From the NCBI RefSeq assembly GCF_025960985.1, contig NZ_JAOQMX010000046.1, positions 1 to 34,595 on the forward strand: a stretch of DNA of 34,595 nucleotides, written 5' to 3'. Position numbers and translations under genes: made by a program. The DNA is from Flavobacterium psychraerolatum (GTDB taxonomy: Bacteria; Bacteroidota; Bacteroidia; Flavobacteriales; Flavobacteriaceae). Positions 23,448-33,209 of the stretch are shown in pieces. The stretch's first letter is position 1; every line of letters starts with the position of its first letter. The notes under the pieces are model-generated. The model had not been told where the DNA came from, made no database searches, and saw only the letters and a list, made by a program, of their open reading frames with translations.

Positions 23448-26429
23448 TTAAAATTTTAAATTAGCACCAAACACAAATGATCTTAAAGTAGGATAAGCAT
23501 CCAATTCTATACCCTGTGTTCCATAAGGGTCTCCATCTCCGTTTAATTCTGGGGAGAAACCAGAGAATTTTTGAGTGATAAAAGGGTTGATTGCATTTAC
23601 ATAAATTCTTGCTGAGTTGACAAAGGAATTCTTAACATTAATCTTGTATCCTATTGTAATATTATTTATCCTGAAAAAATCTCCCGATTCTAAATAATAA
23701 GTCGATGCTACAGGAACTTGGTTAAATGGTGCTGGATTTGCACCCGTTAGATTGGTTGTGGTTACAAAATTGGTTGCCAGTACTTCTTCAATATTTTCAC
23801 CAGAAAAACGCTGTGCTTTTTTTCCGTTATATACTTTACTACCTTTTGTACCATAACCATTAACAGATAAGTCAAAGCTTTTGTAATTAACTCCAAGAGT
23901 AATACCATAATTAGATTTAGGCATAATAGAACCGGCATATTTTCTATCGCCAATCGCCAATGCACCTTGACTTACTTTGGCACCATTAGCTTTATAATAT
24001 AGCATTTGCCCAGCACTGTCAAGTCCTGCATAATCATACAAGAAGAAACTACCCAAGGGTTGTCCTACTGAAGTATTGTTTAATATTTTTGTAAATTGTC
24101 CGTTTCCTAAACTACCACCAAAAAAATCTGGTAAATTAGGATTACTTAAACTTGAAAGTCGGTTCTTATTATTAGAGAAGTTCCCTCCAACCCAATACGA
24201 TAAATTATCGTTAATCTTGTCGTCCCAACGCAATGACAACTCATATCCTTTATTGGAAACAGCACCTACATGAGCAGGAGAATTTGAACTAACACCAGCT
24301 GCAAGATAAGGTCTCGTATTTAGAATTAAATTATTGGTGTTTTTATTATAAAAATCCGCCGACCCTTTCAATCTATTATCTAAAAAGGCAAAATCCAAAC
24401 CAATTGTTTTCTCTTCAGTAATCTCCCAAGATAAACTAGGATCAACCTGAGAATCAACCGTTACACCAGGGTACAATATACTACCCCCTAAATAACTACT
24501 TAATCCAGAAGCAAAAGATTGTCTGTTTAAAGGAATATTTTGATTTCCTAATTTACCCCAACCACCACGTAATTTCAATAAATTGACTCCCTTTACATCT
24601 GCCATAAATCCTTCTTTGGATATGATCCAGCCTAAACCAAAAGATGGAAAAGTTCCCCAACGATAATCTTTAGAAAATTGAGAAGAGCCATCCCTTCTTA
24701 CTGTTCCAGTAACTAAATAACGATCCATGAATTTATATTGAAATCTTCCAAAATAAGATGATAATGTTCTTTTGTTGTACAACACATCTGTTAAGCTTTT
24801 CACGTTACCTGCATATTCAACGTTCTCCAATGACCAATAATTTTGAATATCATTAACATTATTTCTTTCTATTTTAATATGATCTTTTGCTCCTTTATAA
24901 GTTTGTTCAACACCCAACATCACTTCAAAATCATGATTACCAATAATCTTATTATAAGTCAAATAGTTTGTTAAATTCCAATTAAAATAATCTTCACTTT
25001 CTTTATTCAATAAATTAATATTAAGTAATGGATCATAACTACTAACTATACGTGTAGGATCTGCAGCCAACCAAATACCTTGCGTATCTTGATAATTGTA
25101 TTTTTTCCAGGTATAGTATTCGGTATTAAATTGAGATGTAAATTTTAGACCTTTAAACAAATCAACATCAAGCTTTAAACCTCCTTGCATAGTAATACTT
25201 TTTTGTTGTTCATCAAAAAAGTTGAGTTGTGCTACAGGATTTCCAACATTATTAAAGGAAGAACCTGACCCTGCAAAACCATTAGCCCCTACAAAGTGGG
25301 TACCATACTGTCCTGATGGAAAATAAACTGGTACTATAGGAGACTGTTTGTATGCGTTTGTGAAAGCGTCTAAAGGTTTTGGTGTAGAATGTGTAAACCC
25401 TACACTAAAATTTTGTGTTAAGTTAATTTTTTTAGAAATTTTGAAATCATTATTATTTCTAAATGTAAATCGACTATAATCTAATCCGTTCAAAATTCCT
25501 TTTTCATCATAATATCCTGCACTAAAGAAATATTTAATATTTTCTGAAGAACCAGATATCGATAGATTATTTTGAGTATAAGATCCCGTTCTTGTAATTG
25601 CTTTGAACCAATCTGTATTAGTAGGTTGATCTTGTGAAAAAGTAGTATTACCCAAAGCAACATTAGAATAATGAGAATACTGATTGCTTCCTGCCATTTT
25701 TACATTTTTCAAAGTACTTCTAATACCTCCATAAGATTCGACTTCAACAGTAGTCTTACCTCCACTTCCTTTTTTAGTAGTGATAATAATTACCCCATTT
25801 GCAGCTCTATTACCATAAATTGCTAATGCAGAAGCGTCTTTTAAGATGTCGTAGGATGTAATATCATTTGTATTAATATTATTAATATTATCTACTGGCA
25901 TTCCATCGACAATGAATAAAGGTGCTCTACCACCTAATGCAGTACCGAGACCCCTAATTACAACTGTAGGTGATGATCCTGGTGCATCTGAAGCAATTAC
26001 CTGAACACCAGCTGCTTTACCTTGAATTGCTTGTGAAGCATTAAGCACTTTAGTTTTTGTTAATTCTTCTGCTTTAATAGACGTCACTGCAGTTGTATTG
26101 TCTATTACTTTTCTAGTTCCATACCCAATTATAACTACTTCATTTAATGTAGTGTTTGATTCTTGCATTGTTACCGTCATAGGACCTGCTGTTGCTTTAA
26201 CAGACACATTATCAAACCCCATCATAGTAATATTTAAAATATCTCCTACCTTAGCATTTATTTTAAAACTACCATCTAAATCGGTATTAGCCTTTGAAGT
26301 AGCTGATACAATATTTACACCTGGAATTCCCATTCCTGTATTGTCGGATACTTTTCCTTTTATTACTTGACCAGACATGTAGGCTGGAAGAAGTAGTAAA
26401 GCTAAAAAGCTAAAGATAAAATTTCTCAT
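23448..26429 (-). CDS. susC: SusC/RagA family TonB-dependent outer-membrane transporter
   Basis: This 993-residue protein has a signal peptide (FSFLALLLLPAYMSGQ, to about residue 20), a carboxypeptidase-regulatory-like domain (about 22-95, KGKVSDNTGMGIPGVNIV) and a TonB-dependent plug (about 115-220). The plug has the SusC hallmarks VIIGYGTRK, LFIVDGMPVDNI, DILKDASALAIYG and NGVIIITTKKG. A 22-strand barrel runs to the C-terminal phenylalanine (FVFGANLKF). It imports oligosaccharides released at the surface, energised by TonB/ExbBD encoded elsewhere. It is the first structural gene of the locus, preceded by the regulator gene and a terminator-like hairpin. Confidence 0.96.
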   Translation of the reverse strand: MRNFIFSFLALLLLPAYMSGQVIKGKVSDNTGMGIPGVNIVSATSKANTDLDGSFKINAKVGDILNITMMGFDNVSVKATAGPMTVTMQESNTTLNEVVIIGYGTRKVIDNTTAVTSIKAEELTKTKVLNASQAIQGKAAGVQVIASDAPGSSPTVVIRGLGTALGGRAPLFIVDGMPVDNINNINTNDITSYDILKDASALAIYGNRAANGVIIITTKKGSGGKTTVEVESYGGIRSTLKNVKMAGSNQYSHYSNVALGNTTFSQDQPTNTDWFKAITRTGSYTQNNLSISGSSENIKYFFSAGYYDEKGILNGLDYSRFTFRNNNDFKISKKINLTQNFSVGFTHSTPKPLDAFTNAYKQSPIVPVYFPSGQYGTHFVGANGFAGSGSSFNNVGNPVAQLNFFDEQQKSITMQGGLKLDVDLFKGLKFTSQFNTEYYTWKKYNYQDTQGIWLAADPTRIVSSYDPLLNINLLNKESEDYFNWNLTNYLTYNKIIGNHDFEVMLGVEQTYKGAKDHIKIERNNVNDIQNYWSLENVEYAGNVKSLTDVLYNKRTLSSYFGRFQYKFMDRYLVTGTVRRDGSSQFSKDYRWGTFPSFGLGWIISKEGFMADVKGVNLLKLRGGWGKLGNQNIPLNRQSFASGLSSYLGGSILYPGVTVDSQVDPSLSWEITEEKTIGLDFAFLDNRLKGSADFYNKNTNNLILNTRPYLAAGVSSNSPAHVGAVSNKGYELSLRWDDKINDNLSYWVGGNFSNNKNRLSSLSNPNLPDFFGGSLGNGQFTKILNNTSVGQPLGSFFLYDYAGLDSAGQMLYYKANGAKVSQGALAIGDRKYAGSIMPKSNYGITLGVNYKSFDLSVNGYGTKGSKVYNGKKAQRFSGENIEEVLATNFVTTTNLTGANPAPFNQVPVASTYYLESGDFFRINNITIGYKINVKNSFVNSARIYVNAINPFITQKFSGFSPELNGDGDPYGTQGIELDAYPTLRSFVFGANLKF

Positions 26430-26580
26430 AGGTTATTGATTTAGTTAAAAATTTACTTCTGCTAATTTAAATGATATTATTGAAGTAAAATGCATATAAG
26501 TCACCCTACACAAGTACATCACTATATAAAAACAAAACATAAATATCTATAAATCAACAAATTAAACCACAAAAAAAGCA

Positions 26581-26619
26581 ACAACACTACATCAGTATGA
26601 TGTAGTAGTGATGTGTTGT
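26581..26619 (-). terminator. Hairpin between the regulator gene and susC, probable terminator
   Basis: ACTACATCA (26586-26594) and TGATGTAGT (26598-26606) form a perfect 9-bp stem with a 3-nt loop; ACAAC (26581-26585) and GTTGT (26615-26619) can extend it around a bulge. On the minus strand it is followed after TTGC by TTTTTTTG, as in a terminator for the regulator transcript. Being upstream of susC it could alternatively be an operator for the LuxR-type regulator. Confidence 0.5.
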
Positions 26620-26674
26620 AATATTTCAAACAAACAAGCTAAAAAATATAATATCTGTAAAAAAAACAGCTTTT

Positions 26675-29458
26675 TTATATTGATAATAAAAAATTAGTAA
26701 GATTATCATCCTTAGAAAGCTGTAATTTCTTCCGCAATCTATAGCGATGTAATTCTACCCCACGATAAGTAATATTCATAATTGGAGCAATATCCTTAGA
26801 CGATAAATACATCTTTAAATAGATGCAAAGGTTAATATCCTTCGGTGTAAGTTTTGGATATTTTTTGGAAAGGTTAGAAATAAATTCACTGTGGACTTGA
26901 TTAAGATTTACTTCAAATGCTTCCCATTCTTGTTTATTAACAGCATTAATTTTTATAATCTTCTTAACCTCACTTTTAAGTCTATTAATATCATTTTCCG
27001 AATCTAATAGTTCCTGAATATTTTCGATCATCTCGCTTTGCTTAGCAATTGACAGTGACTTTCCTGCCACTTCAGAGGATTTTGTTTGTAATTCAAGTTC
27101 TAGAATATGCTTTTCATAAGTTTGAATTTTCGACTCATTCTCCCCTTTTAATTTCATCTCTAGAATTTTCTTTTGATGCTTTAAATCTTCTTCTTTTAGT
27201 TTTAATTTTTGTGTATACCTCATTTTATTCCATCTATAATAAAGAAATAAAGCCCCCCCTATAAGTAGTAAATACAAAACAATCATCCTAAATGAAAAGT
27301 ACCATGGTTTAAGGACATGAAAATTAAAAACATCGACTTGGATATAATTCAGTCCATCGTAGTAATAAACCTCCAATTCATGACTACCATTACTTAGGTT
27401 ATTCAAAATAATTCTACCTCCAACTACGGTCGAAAATTCATCAGAATTATCTAATTTAAAAAAAATATTAGGCTCATTTTGCCCATATATTCCCGAAATT
27501 ACATGTACTTTTAATTCTGAATTAAAATTTATTATTGATTTATCTTTAATCAATTTATCATCATTAAAAGCTTCAACTTTAAATTTTACTGCTGCTTTTT
27601 TTAATTTATTATTACTTAAGGGTATGGAAATAAAACCATCTTCGAGGTTCAATAAAAAGTTCTTACCAGTTTTAAAAACTTTCAGATTGTCATTGATTAT
27701 CTTGCTTTTGTAATATTTTTCTTTAATTAGTGTTTTTATAAAAATATTTTCATTAGCAAAAACTTCATATAGAAGCCCATTTTGAAATGCTAAAAAATGG
27801 TTTTCTTCAATTAAAACTAGATCAGATACATTCTTAAAATTAGTATTAAATAAAGTATTCTCTATCAACTGATTCGAAATTGAATTGTAGGTATACCATA
27901 GATTGTTTATTAGAAAAAGTAATTCGCCTCTAAATTCAACAATTTTTACTCCAAAATCTTTATTGATTTTACTTCTCTTTGTTATATTTTCTACTTTTGT
28001 AGTTTCAAAAGCATCATTCAGACTTACCCTATATAATCCTCGGTAATTGTCTGCTGCCCAAATTTCATTTTTTTTAATTTGAGCAACATATCGTATTGGT
28101 TTAAAAAGGCCTTTTACATGTGTATAATTAGACAAGTCATTTAAGTTCCTATAAATCCAAATTCCACTATAACTAATCTGTAGATGCAAATCATTTATAT
28201 TACTTTTTACAAAATCCCAGCCTCCATTAATATCGTTAGCTTTAAAATACTTATCCTTTCCATACATAAAAGTCCCCTCATTGTGACCTATGATATAATT
28301 TTGACCTACTTTCTGAATATCCCAAGCTTGACCCTGAGAGTTTGGAATGAGTGAGAAATCCTGACTACTGTATTTAAACACACCATGATTTGATGCTAAT
28401 AAATATTCTTGATCTGATTTAACTACTGAATAAACAGATCCCAATGCTCCAGACCTGTCATAAAAAATAGAGATTGGAGAGTTTACTTCCATATAAGCAA
28501 TACCATTATCTAATCCAATCCATAAATTCCCCTCCTTATCAGGATTAATACTTAAAACAGAATTATTCATGAGAACATTATCACGATTAATATTTTTATA
28601 TGAATTGTCATTCAGGTTCAAAACATAAATCCCTTTTCGTGCAGTTCCAATTATTAATTTATTTCCATTTATAAATTTGGCACAATTTATAAGATTCTTT
28701 TTTAGTATGCTGTTCAATTGGTTTTGCCAAGGAACTAAAAAACCCTTATCTTCAACGAAAACACCGTTATTTTTTGTAAAAACGTACATTTTATTTTGAA
28801 ATTCCCCAATGTGATGAATAATATTGTTGTCAATAACAGACCAACCTTTAATTTTTTCTAAATTAGTTTTTTTTAATCTAAAAATACCCTTTTTCACAGA
28901 TGCTACTAGGATTTCATTACCTACTTGAAAGCAATACGAAATAAGGAAAGGGAGTTTTATTTTCTTAACTGATTTATCCTTATAAATGTATATCTCATTG
29001 AAAGTTTGAAAATAAATAGCTCCATTTAATTTAAATATCTTCCAAATTTCTTCATTTTCTTTTTCATCAAAAATATTCTCTCCTTTTGAAATTGAAACAT
29101 AATGCATGGCTCCATCTTTCCTAAACCAATATCCAAATTCTTTATAAGATCCAGTGTATATTTTTTCTCCTTCAATTAATATAGAACGAATAATAGTTTT
29201 ATTGGGAAGCATATTCTTCTCCCATTTTACACCATCATACCTTAATAAATAACGATTATTTGCAAAATAAATCGCATTATCATTTCCTTGATTAACATTC
29301 CAAATCTGGTTGTCACCTTGATAAACAGATTTGCTGTAATTTTCGACAAAGGGAAGTAAATCTTGAGAAATTGCTTGTAAAGTTATAAAAAAGAAAAAAA
29401 ATATTTTAAATAGGATGTATTTCACGGTATAATAGCTTTTTAAAGCTAAATATAACAT
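26675..29458 (-). CDS. Membrane-spanning sensor-regulator: beta-propeller, Y_Y_Y-like domain, LuxR-type HTH
   Basis: This roughly 927-residue one-component regulator starts with a signal/anchor (VKYILFKIFFFFFITLQAISQ). A long periplasmic sensor follows, made of propeller-type repeats (for example NLWIGLDNGIAYME, EIWAADNYRGLYRVS) and a Y_Y_Y-like beta-sandwich (LNNLSNGSHELEVYYYDG). One membrane helix lies at about 724-741 (LYLLLIGGALFLYYRW), then a cytoplasmic coiled coil (about 745-860) and a C-terminal LuxR/GerE-type HTH (about 865-927, LTPKDINLCIYLKMYLSSKD, RYRLRKKL). It lacks a histidine kinase, so it is not a classical HTCS. It lies directly upstream of susC and presumably activates it when the glycan appears. 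The ATG at 29458 overlaps promoter-like sequence (TTATATTTAG); the in-frame GTG at 29425, giving a cleaner signal peptide, may be the true start. Confidence 0.85.
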   Translation of the reverse strand: MLYLALKSYYTVKYILFKIFFFFFITLQAISQDLLPFVENYSKSVYQGDNQIWNVNQGNDNAIYFANNRYLLRYDGVKWEKNMLPNKTIIRSILIEGEKIYTGSYKEFGYWFRKDGAMHYVSISKGENIFDEKENEEIWKIFKLNGAIYFQTFNEIYIYKDKSVKKIKLPFLISYCFQVGNEILVASVKKGIFRLKKTNLEKIKGWSVIDNNIIHHIGEFQNKMYVFTKNNGVFVEDKGFLVPWQNQLNSILKKNLINCAKFINGNKLIIGTARKGIYVLNLNDNSYKNINRDNVLMNNSVLSINPDKEGNLWIGLDNGIAYMEVNSPISIFYDRSGALGSVYSVVKSDQEYLLASNHGVFKYSSQDFSLIPNSQGQAWDIQKVGQNYIIGHNEGTFMYGKDKYFKANDINGGWDFVKSNINDLHLQISYSGIWIYRNLNDLSNYTHVKGLFKPIRYVAQIKKNEIWAADNYRGLYRVSLNDAFETTKVENITKRSKINKDFGVKIVEFRGELLFLINNLWYTYNSISNQLIENTLFNTNFKNVSDLVLIEENHFLAFQNGLLYEVFANENIFIKTLIKEKYYKSKIINDNLKVFKTGKNFLLNLEDGFISIPLSNNKLKKAAVKFKVEAFNDDKLIKDKSIINFNSELKVHVISGIYGQNEPNIFFKLDNSDEFSTVVGGRIILNNLSNGSHELEVYYYDGLNYIQVDVFNFHVLKPWYFSFRMIVLYLLLIGGALFLYYRWNKMRYTQKLKLKEEDLKHQKKILEMKLKGENESKIQTYEKHILELELQTKSSEVAGKSLSIAKQSEMIENIQELLDSENDINRLKSEVKKIIKINAVNKQEWEAFEVNLNQVHSEFISNLSKKYPKLTPKDINLCIYLKMYLSSKDIAPIMNITYRGVELHRYRLRKKLQLSKDDNLTNFLLSI

Positions 29459-29479
29459 ATTTATTGAATTTCACGCATA

Positions 29480-29509
29480 AAAAAAGCTTCTCAAATAAGA
29501 AGCTTTTTT
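29480..29509 (-). terminator. Intrinsic terminator after ackA
   Basis: AAAAAAGCTTCT (29480-29491) and AGAAGCTTTTTT (29498-29509) form a perfect 12-bp stem around a 6-nt loop, with T runs on both strands. It lies 18 nt beyond the ackA stop and insulates ackA from the regulator gene. Confidence 0.85.
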
Positions 29510-29526
29510 CAACAAATACTATTTTA

Positions 29527-30711
29527 TTAATTATTGATCAACTCATAAACCTGATTAGCAATTTCCAATTCCTCATTGGTCGGAATAACCAAAATCTTAG
29601 TTCTAGAGCTTGCAGTGTTAATCTCCCTAGTATCTTTTGAACGCAAATCATTTTTGGCATCATCCAAGTCCAATCCAAAGAAATCCATATTTGCACAAAC
29701 CGATTTACGAATATAAGAAGAGTTCTCCCCTATTCCAGCCGTAAACACAATAGCATCCAAACCGTTCATCGCAGCGGTATAAGCACCTATATACTTCTGA
29801 ATACGGTAAACGTTCATATCCAGCGCCAATTGACACTCTCTATTTCCTTTACCAGCACGCTCTTCAATATCCCTTAAATCACTGTAACCGGTAAGGCCTA
29901 ACATTCCACTTTTTTTCAGTAATAGCGAGCTCACCTCATCCATAGTATACCTCAGCGTTTTGACCAAATAAAATATAACCGATTGATCAATATCACCTGC
30001 ACGAGTACCCATAATCAAACCGTTTGATGGTGAAAAGCCCATACTATGATCAAAACTTTTCCCATCTTTGACAGCAGTAATACTGCAACCGTTCCCCAAA
30101 TGAATGCAAATTATTTTTTCGTGTTTATCCAAATATTTAATTGCTCGTTCCGATACATATTTCACACTCGTTCCATGAAAACCGTACAATCTTATTTTAT
30201 GTTTATTTAACAATTCATTTGGAATCGCAAACTTATAGGCCACTTCAGGAATAGTTTGATGAAAAGCTGAATCGAAAACAACCACCTGTTTTGCTTCTGG
30301 AAAAATTTCCTCTGCCACAATAATACCTTCTAAATGTGCTGGATTGTGCAGCGGTGCTAGTTGTGATAAAATACCTATTTCTTTCTTCACTTCTTCAGTA
30401 ACCTCAACTGTTTTTGAGAAAGTCGCTCCCCCATGCACCACGCGATGCCCAACAGCAATAATTTCACTTTTAGAGGTAATAACACCTACTTTATCATCCA
30501 ATAACAATTGGGCAATTTTTTCTAACCCAATTTTATGATTGGCAATAGCCACCACTTCCTCGATGGTATGATGATCTGTTTTATAGGTGAAATTTGAACT
30601 TTCGAGCCCAATTCTATCAATCATTCCTGAGCACAATACCTTTTGCTCTGGCATCGTCATTAATTGATATTTGATAGAGGAACTTCCTGAATTTATAATT
30701 ACTATTTTCAT
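29527..30711 (-). CDS. ackA: Acetate kinase
   Basis: This 394-residue cytoplasmic kinase interconverts acetyl phosphate plus ADP and acetate plus ATP. The N-terminal signature VIINSGSSSIKYQL, the catalytic region VVFDSAFHQTIP with YGFHGTSVKYVS, the nucleotide-binding IHLGNGCSITAV, MGFSPSNGLIMGTRAGDID and the C-terminal FTAGIGENSSYIR are all present. The length is normal for the family. It lies 184 nt downstream of pta on the same strand, the usual order for the acetate overflow/energy pathway, and is followed by a strong terminator. Confidence 0.97.
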   Translation of the reverse strand: MKIVIINSGSSSIKYQLMTMPEQKVLCSGMIDRIGLESSNFTYKTDHHTIEEVVAIANHKIGLEKIAQLLLDDKVGVITSKSEIIAVGHRVVHGGATFSKTVEVTEEVKKEIGILSQLAPLHNPAHLEGIIVAEEIFPEAKQVVVFDSAFHQTIPEVAYKFAIPNELLNKHKIRLYGFHGTSVKYVSERAIKYLDKHEKIICIHLGNGCSITAVKDGKSFDHSMGFSPSNGLIMGTRAGDIDQSVIFYLVKTLRYTMDEVSSLLLKKSGMLGLTGYSDLRDIEERAGKGNRECQLALDMNVYRIQKYIGAYTAAMNGLDAIVFTAGIGENSSYIRKSVCANMDFFGLDLDDAKNDLRSKDTREINTASSRTKILVIPTNEELEIANQVYELINN

Positions 30712-30748
30712 TTTATATTTTTTTTAAAGTTTCTTAGAAGTTAAGTTT

Positions 30749-30868
30749 CTTAGAATCTAAGTTTTTACTACTTTCTGCAAATTAAAAGACTTACAACCTT
30801 GGCTACCTAGTGATCAGCAATTTTTTAAAACAAATAGTTTCTACAAAAAAAAATACTTAGAATCTTAG
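30749..30868. repeat. CTTAGAATCT-type short repeats in the pta-ackA spacer
   Basis: CTTAGAATCTAAG (30749-30761, itself palindromic around one base) and CTTAGAATCTTAG (30856-30868) lie in the 184-nt spacer, together with several partial copies (TTCTTAGAAG at 30731, CACTTAGTACTCAG near 30870). Similar degenerate CTTAG/TTAGAA clusters are, from memory, frequent in flavobacterial intergenic DNA. No function is known to me. Confidence 0.45.
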
Positions 30869-30895
30869 CCACTTAGTACTCAGTAGCTTTTTTCA

Positions 30896-32989
30896 TTATA
30901 ATCCCTGCGCTTGAATAGCAGTGATAACCACTGTGTTAATAATATCATCAACCGTACAACCACGGCTCAAGTCATTTACGGGCTTATTCAACCCTTGCAA
31001 CATTGGTCCAATTGCCAAAGCGCCTGTTTCTCTCTGTACGGCTTTGTAGGTGTTGTTTCCCGTATTTAAATCCGGAAAAATAAGTACACTCGCTTGTCCT
31101 GCTACTTCCGAATTGGGCATTTTACTTTGCCCGATAATTTTATCTACAGCAGCATCATACTGAATAGGTCCTTCAATTTTTAAATCAGGCCGTTTGGTGC
31201 GGACGATTTCTGTTGCTTTGCGTACTTTATCTACCTCATCTCCCTTACCTGAAGAACCAGAAGAGTATGAAAGCATCGCAATTTTGGGTTCAATTCCAAA
31301 AGCCAAACTTGTATCCGCAGACGAAATAGCAATTTCTGCCAATTGTTCTGCAGTAGGATTTGGATTAATTGCGCAATCACCAAAAACAGACACTCGGTCC
31401 TCCAAACACATAAAAAACACAGAGGATACCACAGAGGATTCCGGTTTGGTTTTAATGAATTGTAACGCAGGCAAAATAGTGTGCTGTGTTGTATGTGCTG
31501 CACCAGATACCATTCCATCTGCATCACCTTTGTACACCATCATGGTCCCAAAATAAGAAACATCTCCCATTAAATCCATGGCCATGGCCAGAGTTACATT
31601 TTTGGCTTTACGCAACTCATAATATGTATTAGCATAATCATCATAAAAGGGAGATTCAACTGGATTGATAATATCGATTTTATCAAAATCAAATTCGATA
31701 CCTAATTCAGTAACCTTCTGTTCAATTTGTTTTTTATTTCCAATAATTGATATATCGACTACATCCATAGCCAACAATCTCGAGGCGGCAATAATCACAC
31801 GCTCATCACTGCCTTCCGGCAATACAATGTGTTTACGATATTGCTTAGCACGTTTAACCAAATTATATTGAAACATTTTTGGCGTCATTCCTTCCGCTTC
31901 AAACGCACTTAACTTATCTGTCAAAGCATCAACATCAAAATACTTTTCGAAGGTATTGATCGACGTTTCAATCTTATTTGTATTATCTGCATATATTTTA
32001 GAATTAATACTTCCAATTTTATTAGTAATCATATACGTTCCTTCACTTACAGCAATTATAGGTACTATGCTAGTCAATCCTTCGATCAACTTCATAATAC
32101 TATCTTCTGGTACGATATTCCCAGTCAAAATTATTCCAGATATAGCAGGATAATTAGCCGACTCATTGGCCTGCAAAGCCCCCATAATAATATCAGCTCT
32201 ATCTCCTGGTGTAATAACCAATCCTTTGTCTTTTAAATGACGTAAATAATTGTGTAGTTGCATAGCACCCACACTAAAGGTACCTACCTCATTGTTCAAA
32301 TACTCGTGCCCAAATAGAACAGTAGCATCCAATTCTTCGATAATTTCTCTAATAGAAGGGTTTTTTAAACTCAAAATCAAAGGAATAGACATCACTAATA
32401 CCTCTGCTGGCAAAATTCCTTTTAATCCGTTGATTGCTAATTCTAAATTTTCTGGTTGAACTTTATTCGCCACTACAGCAAGTACTTCTACATCCTTAAC
32501 CTTAAAACTATTATAGGCAAGATACATACTATCCACAAATTCATCAAGTGTTTTCCCTACCCCAGAGCTCACAACGATAACCGGAATACCTAGATTTTTT
32601 GCAATCAAGACATTCATATCCAATTCGATAGATGTTCCTTCACCGCTAAAGCTCGTCCCTTCGACCAATACAAAATCAAATTTTTCCTCTAGTCGTTTAA
32701 ATTTTTCGATAATTAAATCCAAAACTTCCCCGATCTTACCTTTATTCTTCTTCTTTATTAATTTACTTTTAGTAATAGCATAAGCATCCTCAAAAGTCAT
32801 ATCTAAATTAAAATGTGAAAGAACGGTTTCAATATGATTGTCCAACTTTCCATCTTCAAAATCTTCGATTATAGGCCTAAAATAGCCTACTTTGGCAGTT
32901 TTACCCATCAGCATACTCATCAATCCCAAAGTAACAATAGATTTCCCACTATTAAATTCACTCGTTGCTACATAAATTGCTTTATTCAT
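30896..32989 (-). CDS. pta: Phosphate acetyltransferase (long form)
   Basis: This 697-residue cytoplasmic enzyme converts acetyl-CoA plus phosphate to acetyl phosphate. The N-terminal P-loop domain (residues 1-210) is BioD-like, with TSEFNSGKSIVTLGL at 9-23. A DRTGG domain (about 215-330, PGDRADIIMGALQ) follows, then the catalytic PTA domain (about 370-695) with LPEGSDERVIIAA, MVSGAAHTT and GPIQYDAAVD. This is the long, regulated architecture found in enterobacteria and Bacteroidota, not the short clostridial form. It is upstream of ackA on the same strand and probably co-transcribed with it. Confidence 0.96.
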   Translation of the reverse strand: MNKAIYVATSEFNSGKSIVTLGLMSMLMGKTAKVGYFRPIIEDFEDGKLDNHIETVLSHFNLDMTFEDAYAITKSKLIKKKNKGKIGEVLDLIIEKFKRLEEKFDFVLVEGTSFSGEGTSIELDMNVLIAKNLGIPVIVVSSGVGKTLDEFVDSMYLAYNSFKVKDVEVLAVVANKVQPENLELAINGLKGILPAEVLVMSIPLILSLKNPSIREIIEELDATVLFGHEYLNNEVGTFSVGAMQLHNYLRHLKDKGLVITPGDRADIIMGALQANESANYPAISGIILTGNIVPEDSIMKLIEGLTSIVPIIAVSEGTYMITNKIGSINSKIYADNTNKIETSINTFEKYFDVDALTDKLSAFEAEGMTPKMFQYNLVKRAKQYRKHIVLPEGSDERVIIAASRLLAMDVVDISIIGNKKQIEQKVTELGIEFDFDKIDIINPVESPFYDDYANTYYELRKAKNVTLAMAMDLMGDVSYFGTMMVYKGDADGMVSGAAHTTQHTILPALQFIKTKPESSVVSSVFFMCLEDRVSVFGDCAINPNPTAEQLAEIAISSADTSLAFGIEPKIAMLSYSSGSSGKGDEVDKVRKATEIVRTKRPDLKIEGPIQYDAAVDKIIGQSKMPNSEVAGQASVLIFPDLNTGNNTYKAVQRETGALAIGPMLQGLNKPVNDLSRGCTVDDIINTVVITAIQAQGL

Positions 32990-33061
32990 TTCTATATTTT
33001 TTATTGTATTTATAAAACCATCTGTTTTACCTCATCAATTTCATTTTTTTGAGGATCAATA

Positions 33062-33090
33062 CAAATAGTAGCAAACCTCCACAGGTACAA
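33062..33090 (-). promoter_or_regulatory. Weak candidate promoter of pta-ackA
   Basis: On the minus strand TTG (33090-33088) is followed after 17-19 nt by TACTATTTG (33070-33062), an imperfect relative of TAnnTTTG, about 70 nt before the pta start. The match is partial. Confidence 0.3.
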
Positions 33091-33209
33091 GATAGAATTT
33101 TCTAACCTATCTATTTTCTATTCTCATCAAAACAAATCTACTTTAAATATAATCCTATTAGATAACACCATAGTACATACTATCTAACTTATTATATTTC
33201 TATTTTAAA

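Noticed and set aside
16488..26429. Laminarin (beta-1,3-glucan) utilization locus
   Set aside because: GH3 plus a LamG protein would allow it, but no GH16, GH17, GH30 or GH158 enzyme is present, and the only endo-enzyme is GH144-like.
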